This document shows, in pieces, positions 58,837 to 64,000 of a stretch of DNA of 64,000 bases. The stretch is from Streptomyces sp. TRM68416. GTDB taxonomy: Bacteria > Actinomycetota > Actinomycetes > Streptomycetales > Streptomycetaceae. The position numbers and the translations under genes are program-made. The stretch covers positions 1 to 64,000 of the forward strand of contig NZ_JACVWU010000014.1 in NCBI RefSeq assembly GCF_014596915.1. The letters run 5' to 3'. Numbering within the stretch: the stretch's first letter is position 1; each line of letters starts with the position of its first letter. The notes beneath the pieces are model-generated. The model was not told where the DNA came from, searched no databases, and saw only the letters and a program-made list of their open reading frames with translations.

Positions 58837-59721
58837 TCACTCGTCCGCCGCCGGGACCACGGCGACGGGACAGCGCGCCGTGTGCAGGACCTCGCCGCTC
58901 ACCGAGCCGAGGAGCAGCCTGCGCAGACCCGTCCGGCCGGACGAGCCGACCACCATCAGGTCGGCCCGCTCGGACAGCTCCGTCAGGCAGGTCGGCGGAT
59001 GCGTCCAGTCCACATGCAGCTCAGCCGATACGTCCGGGTACTGGGCGCCCAGCTCGGCGATCCTTTCCCGGAGGAACTGCCGAGCGCTTTCCTCGGTCCG
59101 GCGCACCTCGGGTTCCAGGGCCATGCCGGTGCGGGGGAGCGGCAGCAGCGCGGGCCGGTGCAGGGCGTGCACGACCTGGAGGCCGGCCGACCGGCGGGCG
59201 GCCTCCTCGAACGCGAACTTCGTGGCCGTAGCCGAGTAGTGCACGAGGTCCACGCCGACGACGACGGGCCCGCCCCGCGCATCGACCGGTCGGCCGGGAC
59301 GCATCACGAGGACCGGACAGTGGGCGTGGGTGGCCACCTGAAGGCTCACCGAACCCAGTGACAGGCGTGAGAAGCCGCCTGCCCCGCGATGCCCCAGCAC
59401 CACGAGGGACGTCTCCGCCGACCGCTGCACCAGCGTCCCGGCGGGATCACCGAAGGGCAGTTCGCCCGCGACGGTCAGGTGCGGGAAGGCCGACCGGGCG
59501 ACCGCCTCGAACCGGTCGACCACCGTCTCGCCCCGCCGCACGGCGACCCTCGCCTCGGCGTCCTTCTTCGCCGCGTTCCCGAACGGCGAGGGCAGCGAGA
59601 CGGCATGGGCGATGTGCAGGGGCACGTCACGCAGAGCGGCCTGCTGGGCCGCGAACCGTACGAGGGTGTCCTGGTCGTCGGCGTCGTCGACACCGACGAT
59701 GACGGGTCCCGCATCAGCCAT
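58837..59721 (-). CDS. Tandem universal stress protein (two UspA domains)
   Basis: This 294-aa protein has two Usp domains (residues about 5-140 and 150-290). Each begins with a VIVGVDD/VVVGVDL strand. The first ends LVVLGHRGAGGFSRLSLGSV and the second LMVVGSSGRTGLRRLLLGSV, both matching the ATP-binding G-x2-G-x9-G-S/T pattern. The ATG at 59721 has CGGGAGG. Such proteins are induced in stress or low oxygen in actinobacteria. Confidence 0.88.
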   Translation of the reverse strand: MADAGPVIVGVDDADDQDTLVRFAAQQAALRDVPLHIAHAVSLPSPFGNAAKKDAEARVAVRRGETVVDRFEAVARSAFPHLTVAGELPFGDPAGTLVQRSAETSLVVLGHRGAGGFSRLSLGSVSLQVATHAHCPVLVMRPGRPVDARGGPVVVGVDLVHYSATATKFAFEEAARRSAGLQVVHALHRPALLPLPRTGMALEPEVRRTEESARQFLRERIAELGAQYPDVSAELHVDWTHPPTCLTELSERADLMVVGSSGRTGLRRLLLGSVSGEVLHTARCPVAVVPAADE

Positions 59722-59824
59722 CTCGCCTCCCGGGTGACCTGCCGTAGGAACAGTGGTCAGCGCCGGGTACCCCCGACCGGGCGCACGAAGCGTGCCCCGG
59801 GACCCCGGCGTCGGCCCCTGCAGG

Positions 59825-60790
59825 TCACCGGGAAGGCCGGTCGGCGGTGTCCTCGGACGGGGCCGTACGCAGCAGGCTGAGCACGACGGAGGCACCCAGG
59901 ATGACGGCGATCACCGCGAGGCTGATCAGCGGGTGGATCTCGGGGACCGCCGTGCTGATGACTTCGTGGGACGCCTGCATGACGAGTTTGACCCCGATGA
60001 GGCCGAGGATCAGCGCCAGGCCCGCGCTGAGGTAGTGGAACCGGTCCATCAGACCGGCGAGCAGGAAGTACAGGGCGCGCAGGCCGAGGATCGCGAAGGC
60101 GTTGCTGGTGTAGACGATGAAGATGTCGCTGCTCACGCCCAGCACCGCGGGAACGCTGTCCACGGCGAACACGATGTCGGCGCTCTCCACCGCGGCGACG
60201 ACGGCGAGCAGCGGAGTGGCGACGAGCCGGCCGCCCTCGCGGACGAAGAACCGGGCACCCGCGTACTCGTCCCGCACGGGGACGAGCTTGCGCAGGAGCC
60301 GCACGGCGAGGCTCTTGCCGGGGTCGACACTGCTGTCCTCCTGGGTGAGGATCTTGTAGGCGCTGTAGAAGAGAAAGGCGCCGAAGACGAACAGGACGGC
60401 GGTGAAGCGGCTGACCACCGCCACACCGGCGGCGAGGAAGACGCCGCGGAAGACGAGGGCCCCGAGGACGCCGAGGAACAGCACGCGATGCTGGTACTCG
60501 CGGGGCACCTGGAAGTAGCCGAAGATCAGGGCGAAGACGAAGAGGTTGTCCGCGGACAGGCTCTTCTCCAGCAGCCACGCGGTCGTGTACTCCACGCCGG
60601 CGGTCGTGCCCACCGTGAGGAAGACGACAGCGCCGAAGGCGAGGGCCAGCCCCACCCAGACCCCGCTCCAGGCCGCGGCCTCCCGCATCTCGATGGTGTG
60701 CGCCCGCCGATTGACCAGAAGATCGATGGCCAAGGCCGTCGCCACGGTGACCACGAAGACGATCCACAGCCACACCGGTACATCGTGCAC
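59825..60790 (-). CDS. terC: TerC/Alx-family integral membrane protein
   Basis: This 321-aa protein has about nine hydrophobic segments and the TerC signatures LEKSLSADNLFVFALIFGYF and VESADIVFAVDSVPAVLG, whose acidic residues within helices suggest metal ion transport. Homologues take part in tellurite resistance and Mn2+ export. The GTG at 60790 follows CAGGAGG. It is divergent from the FAD/Fe-S oxidoreductase. Confidence 0.87.
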   Translation of the reverse strand: MHDVPVWLWIVFVVTVATALAIDLLVNRRAHTIEMREAAAWSGVWVGLALAFGAVVFLTVGTTAGVEYTTAWLLEKSLSADNLFVFALIFGYFQVPREYQHRVLFLGVLGALVFRGVFLAAGVAVVSRFTAVLFVFGAFLFYSAYKILTQEDSSVDPGKSLAVRLLRKLVPVRDEYAGARFFVREGGRLVATPLLAVVAAVESADIVFAVDSVPAVLGVSSDIFIVYTSNAFAILGLRALYFLLAGLMDRFHYLSAGLALILGLIGVKLVMQASHEVISTAVPEIHPLISLAVIAVILGASVVLSLLRTAPSEDTADRPSR

Positions 60791-61042
60791 GAATCCCACC
60801 CTCCTGCGGTTCCGCGGCTCCCGTCCCGCATGCCCATTCGGCCGGGGTGCCCGCCCAGCCACCGGGCAAACGCCGGTGGACACCGACCGGTGCACGAGAC
60901 CGCCGGGCTCCCGGGGCTGTCACGTGTATGCGCGGATGCTCGGTTTGCCGCGGTACGGCCGCGGATACACGGGCCGGGACATCAGGGCACGCAACGCCCC
61001 GCACCTGCACGACGCCCCGCACCCACAGAGGAGGGCTTTCGC

Positions 61043-64000
61043 ATGAGCCAGGTGGACCTCCCGCTGCCCGTCGTCCGCCGGCCGTCCGAGGAGGTCGCCG
61101 TCGCCGGCCTTGAACGGGAGCTGCGGGACCGGGTCGACGGCGAGGTCCGCTTCGACACGGGGACGCGCGCCGCGTACTCGACGGACGGCTCCAACTACCG
61201 GCAGGTGCCCATCGGCGTGGTGATCCCCCGTACGGTCGAGGCCGCCGAGGAGGCGGTGGCGGTGTGCCGTCGGTACGACGCGCCCCTGCTCTCCCGGGGC
61301 GGCGGCACGAGCCTGGCGGGGGAGTGCTGCAACACCGCCGTGGTGCTGGACTGGAGCAAGTACTGCAACCGTCTGCTCTCGGTGGACGCCGGCAACCGGC
61401 GCTGCGTGGTCGAACCGGGCATCGTCCTGGACGACCTGAACCGGCAACTGGCCGCGTACGGCCTGCAGTACGGGCCGCGGCCGGCCACCCACCCGAACTG
61501 CACGCTCGGCGGCATGATCGGCAACAACTCGTGCGGGTCGACGGCCCAGGCGTACGGGAAGGTCGTCGACAACCTGCACCGCCTCGAGGTGCTCACCTAC
61601 GACGGAACCCGTCTGTGGGTCGGGCGGACCGACGACGCCGAGCTGGAGCGGCTGATGTCGGGCGAGGGGCGGGAGGCGGAGCTGTACCGCGGGGCGGCGG
61701 CGCTGCGGGACCGGTACGCCGGACTGGTCCGGGAGCGCTTCCCGGACATCCCGCGCCGGGTCTCCGGTTACAACCTCGACTCGCTCCTGCCCGAGCAGGG
61801 CTTCGACGTCGCCGGGCTGCTGACCGGTTCGGAGTCCACGCTGGTCACCGTCCTGCGGGCGGAGCTGGAGCTGGTGCCCGTGCACACGCACAGCGCCCTG
61901 GTCGTCCTCGGCTACCGGGACATCTGCGAGGCCGCCGACCATGTGCCCGAGGTCCTGGAGCACGAGCCCGTGGCGCTGGAAGGAGTGGACCACCAGCTGA
62001 TCCACTTCCAGCAGAAGAAGGACCTGAACCCGGAGGCGCTGCGGATCCTGCCCGGCGGGCGGGCGTATCTGTTCGTGCAGTTCGCGGGCGACACACGCGC
62101 GGAGGTCGAGGGCCGGGCGAGGGCCCTGATCGCGGCGAAGCCGGACGACGTCGACCACACCTGGTACGACGACCCCGAGGAGGTGCGCGGCCTGTGGCGG
62201 GTGCGTGAGTCCGGCCTGGGGGCGACCGCGCACGTTCCCGGGCAGCCCGACACCTGGGAGGGCTGGGAGGACTCCGCGGTGCCCGTGGACCGCCTCGGCG
62301 ACTATCTGCGCGACCTCAAGCGCCTGTACGAGGAGTTCGACTACGGACACCCCTCGGTGTACGGGCACTTCGGCCACGGCTGCGTCCACACCCGCATCCC
62401 CTTCGACCTGGAGTCCGCAGAGGGCGTCGCCCGTATGCGGGCCTTCGTGGAGAAGGCCGCCGACCTTGTGGCGTCCTACGGCGGATCGCTCTCGGGCGAG
62501 CACGGGGACGGCCAGTCGCGCGGCGAACTGCTGGTGAGGATGTTCGGGCCGGAACTGATCGAGGCGTTCGAACGGCTGAAGGGGCTGTTCGATCCGGGCA
62601 ACCGGATGAACCCGGGAAAGATCGTCCTGCCGTACCGCGTCGACGAGAAACTGCGGCTCGGCGCGGACTACCGGCCCTGGGAGCCGGAGACCGCCTTCTC
62701 CTACCCGCACGACGACGGACAGTTCAGCCGGGCCGCCGCCCGGTGTGTCGGCGTCGGGAAATGCCGCTCCCTGGAGGGCGGGGTGATGTGCCCCAGCTAT
62801 CGGGTCACCCGCGAGGAGGAGCACTCCACCAGGGGCCGGGCCCGGCTGCTGTTCGAGATGGTCCGCAACGACTCGCCCGTCGACGCGGGCTGGCGTTCCC
62901 CCGAGGTGCGCGACGCCCTGGACCTCTGCCTGGCCTGCAAGGGCTGCAAGACGGACTGCCCGGTCAACGTCGACATGGCCACCTACAAGGCCGAGTTCCT
63001 GCACCACCACTACAAGGGCCGGCTCCGGCCGTTGGCGCACTACTCAATGGGCTGGCTCCCCGCGGCGGCCCGTGTGGCCGCGCTCGCACCCCGCACGGTC
63101 AACGCGCTGGCCTCGATGCCGTGGGCGGCCCGGACGGCCAAGACGCTCGGTGGCGTCGCGCCCGAGCGGGACGTGCCGCTCTTCGCCGAGCAGCGCTTCA
63201 CCCACTGGTGGCGCGAGCGGGGCGGGCCCTGCGGCGACGGACACCGCGGCGAGGTCGTGCTGTGGCCCGACACCTTCACCGACCACTTCCACCCCGCGGT
63301 CGGCAGGGCCGCCGTCGAGGTCCTGGAGGCGGCGGGCTTCCGGGTCAAGGTGCCCGACGCGGCGGTGTGCTGCGCGCTCACCTGGATCTCCACCGGCCAA
63401 CTCGGCATCGCCAAACGGGTCCTGGGCCACACACTCGACGTCCTGCGCGAAGACCTGCGGCGTGGCACACCGGTGGTGGGCCTCGAACCGAGCTGCACCG
63501 CCGTCTTCCGCGCCGACGCGGCCGAACTGCTGCCCGAGGACCCGGACATGGACCGCCTGCGGGACCAGACGCGCACCCTCGCCGAACTGCTCGTCGAACG
63601 CGCTGGCGACTGGCAGCCGCCGACCGTCGGCGCGCGGGCGGTGGTCCAGCGCCACTGCCACCAGTACGCCGTCATGGGCTTCGACGCGGACCGGAAGGTC
63701 CTGGAACGGGCCGGGGTGCACGCCGACGTACTGGACGAGGGCTGCTGCGGCCTCGCGGGCAACTTCGGTTTCGAGAAGGGCCATTACGAGGTGTCCATGG
63801 CCTGCGCCGAGGCCGGACTGCTGCCCGCCGTACGGGAGGCGGACGAGTCGACCCTGGTCCTGGCGGACGGTTTCAGCTGCCGTACGCAGGTCGAGCAGGC
63901 CGGTACGGGACGTACCCCGCTGCACCTGGCGGAAGTGCTCGCGGCGGCGCTGCACGAGGGCCAGGACACCACGCCCGAACGGCCCGCGCCGCCAGGGGCG
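61043..64000 (+). CDS. YdiJ-like FAD-binding and Fe-S oxidoreductase (partial, runs off the window)
   Basis: The open frame continues through the window end (986 codons without stop). Residues about 50-270 form a PCMH-type FAD domain (LLSRGGGTSLAGECC, GGMIGNNSCGS), followed by a GlcD-like C-terminal domain to about 530 (HFGHGCVHTRIPFDL, GSLSGEHGDGQSR, LFDPGNRMNPGKI). A ferredoxin-like region follows with CVGVGKCRSLEGGVMCP and CLACKGCKTDCP cysteine clusters. Beyond that come CCG-type domains (AAVCCALTW, DEGCCGLAGNFG). This is the layout of YdiJ, a D-2-hydroxyglutarate/D-lactate-type dehydrogenase. The ATG at 61043 has GAGGAG upstream. Confidence 0.88.
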   Translation, partial: MSQVDLPLPVVRRPSEEVAVAGLERELRDRVDGEVRFDTGTRAAYSTDGSNYRQVPIGVVIPRTVEAAEEAVAVCRRYDAPLLSRGGGTSLAGECCNTAVVLDWSKYCNRLLSVDAGNRRCVVEPGIVLDDLNRQLAAYGLQYGPRPATHPNCTLGGMIGNNSCGSTAQAYGKVVDNLHRLEVLTYDGTRLWVGRTDDAELERLMSGEGREAELYRGAAALRDRYAGLVRERFPDIPRRVSGYNLDSLLPEQGFDVAGLLTGSESTLVTVLRAELELVPVHTHSALVVLGYRDICEAADHVPEVLEHEPVALEGVDHQLIHFQQKKDLNPEALRILPGGRAYLFVQFAGDTRAEVEGRARALIAAKPDDVDHTWYDDPEEVRGLWRVRESGLGATAHVPGQPDTWEGWEDSAVPVDRLGDYLRDLKRLYEEFDYGHPSVYGHFGHGCVHTRIPFDLESAEGVARMRAFVEKAADLVASYGGSLSGEHGDGQSRGELLVRMFGPELIEAFERLKGLFDPGNRMNPGKIVLPYRVDEKLRLGADYRPWEPETAFSYPHDDGQFSRAAARCVGVGKCRSLEGGVMCPSYRVTREEEHSTRGRARLLFEMVRNDSPVDAGWRSPEVRDALDLCLACKGCKTDCPVNVDMATYKAEFLHHHYKGRLRPLAHYSMGWLPAAARVAALAPRTVNALASMPWAARTAKTLGGVAPERDVPLFAEQRFTHWWRERGGPCGDGHRGEVVLWPDTFTDHFHPAVGRAAVEVLEAAGFRVKVPDAAVCCALTWISTGQLGIAKRVLGHTLDVLREDLRRGTPVVGLEPSCTAVFRADAAELLPEDPDMDRLRDQTRTLAELLVERAGDWQPPTVGARAVVQRHCHQYAVMGFDADRKVLERAGVHADVLDEGCCGLAGNFGFEKGHYEVSMACAEAGLLPAVREADESTLVLADGFSCRTQVEQAGTGRTPLHLAEVLAAALHEGQDTTPERPAPPGA

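Noticed and set aside
60920..63040. A 706-codon minus-strand open frame
   Set aside because: The plus strand encodes a YdiJ-like protein with FAD and Fe-S motifs throughout; the minus frame has no recognisable domain and is a GC-bias shadow.

Overview
The window is a 64-kb piece of a high-GC actinobacterial chromosome, almost certainly Streptomyces. The evidence is third-position GC bias, frequent GTG starts, GTGA/ATGA translational coupling, Streptomyces-style -10 elements (TAGAAT, TACCGT), Nur- and Zur-like operators, and many Streptomyces-typical families. No rRNA, tRNA, CRISPR array, intact insertion sequence or prophage was found.

Layout. (1) 1-7.2 kb: a secreted GH127-like beta-L-arabinofuranosidase with a ricin-type lectin domain, then a nitrate/sulfonate/taurine-type ABC importer (lipoprotein, two different permeases, ATPase) followed by an IclR regulator. 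(2) 7.3-9.0 kb: an unusual protein carrying two complete IclR modules in tandem. (3) 9.1-15.9 kb: a carbohydrate locus with a large LamG/GH-A/CBM protein, a divergent LacI regulator and an (alpha/alpha)6-barrel glycosidase; three CGAACCGGTTCG operators lie between the divergent genes. (4) 16-21.5 kb: singletons (SDR epimerase/XRE pair, VOC protein, GNAT, a CBS-containing IMP dehydrogenase, a methyltransferase). (5) 21.7-26.8 kb: a complete leftward nikABCDE nickel importer with a Nur box over its -35 region, flanked by a GAF-LuxR regulator and a PIG-L deacetylase.

(6) 29.0-43.0 kb is the most interesting part. It combines a FecB/FecCD/FepC-type metallophore importer with a ribosomal-peptide pathway: a 37-residue precursor, a leader-binding RRE/ThiF-like protein, a CocE/NonD (S15-like) serine hydrolase, a YcaO cyclodehydratase, a SagB-like FMN dehydrogenase and a pair of exporter-fold ABC half-transporters. 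Two near-palindromic 15-mers (TGAAAACGATTATCA and TGAAAATCATATTCA) resemble Streptomyces Zur boxes. One sits between the importer and a divergent beta-propeller gene; the other overlaps the promoter of the precursor gene. My reading is a zinc-starvation-induced azole peptide that may act as a zincophore. The biochemistry and the metal are inferred, not shown.

(7) 43-48.6 kb: a BCCT betaine-type transporter, a head-to-head pair of decayed genes (peroxiredoxin-like and TetR) that lost their adjoining 5' ends, a flavin monooxygenase, and a sparse stretch with short repeats. (8) 48.6-64 kb: a stress and envelope neighbourhood with many small genes (DUF2180, DUF4232 lipoprotein, three PRC-barrel proteins, membrane-anchored PI-PLC-like enzyme, PPC/DUF296 protein, DUF3040, Rip3-type site-2 protease with CBS domains, Zn-alcohol dehydrogenase, a 48-aa membrane peptide, tandem UspA, TerC) and remnants of a PCu(A)C copper chaperone and a slipin. 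The window ends inside a YdiJ-like FAD/Fe-S oxidoreductase.
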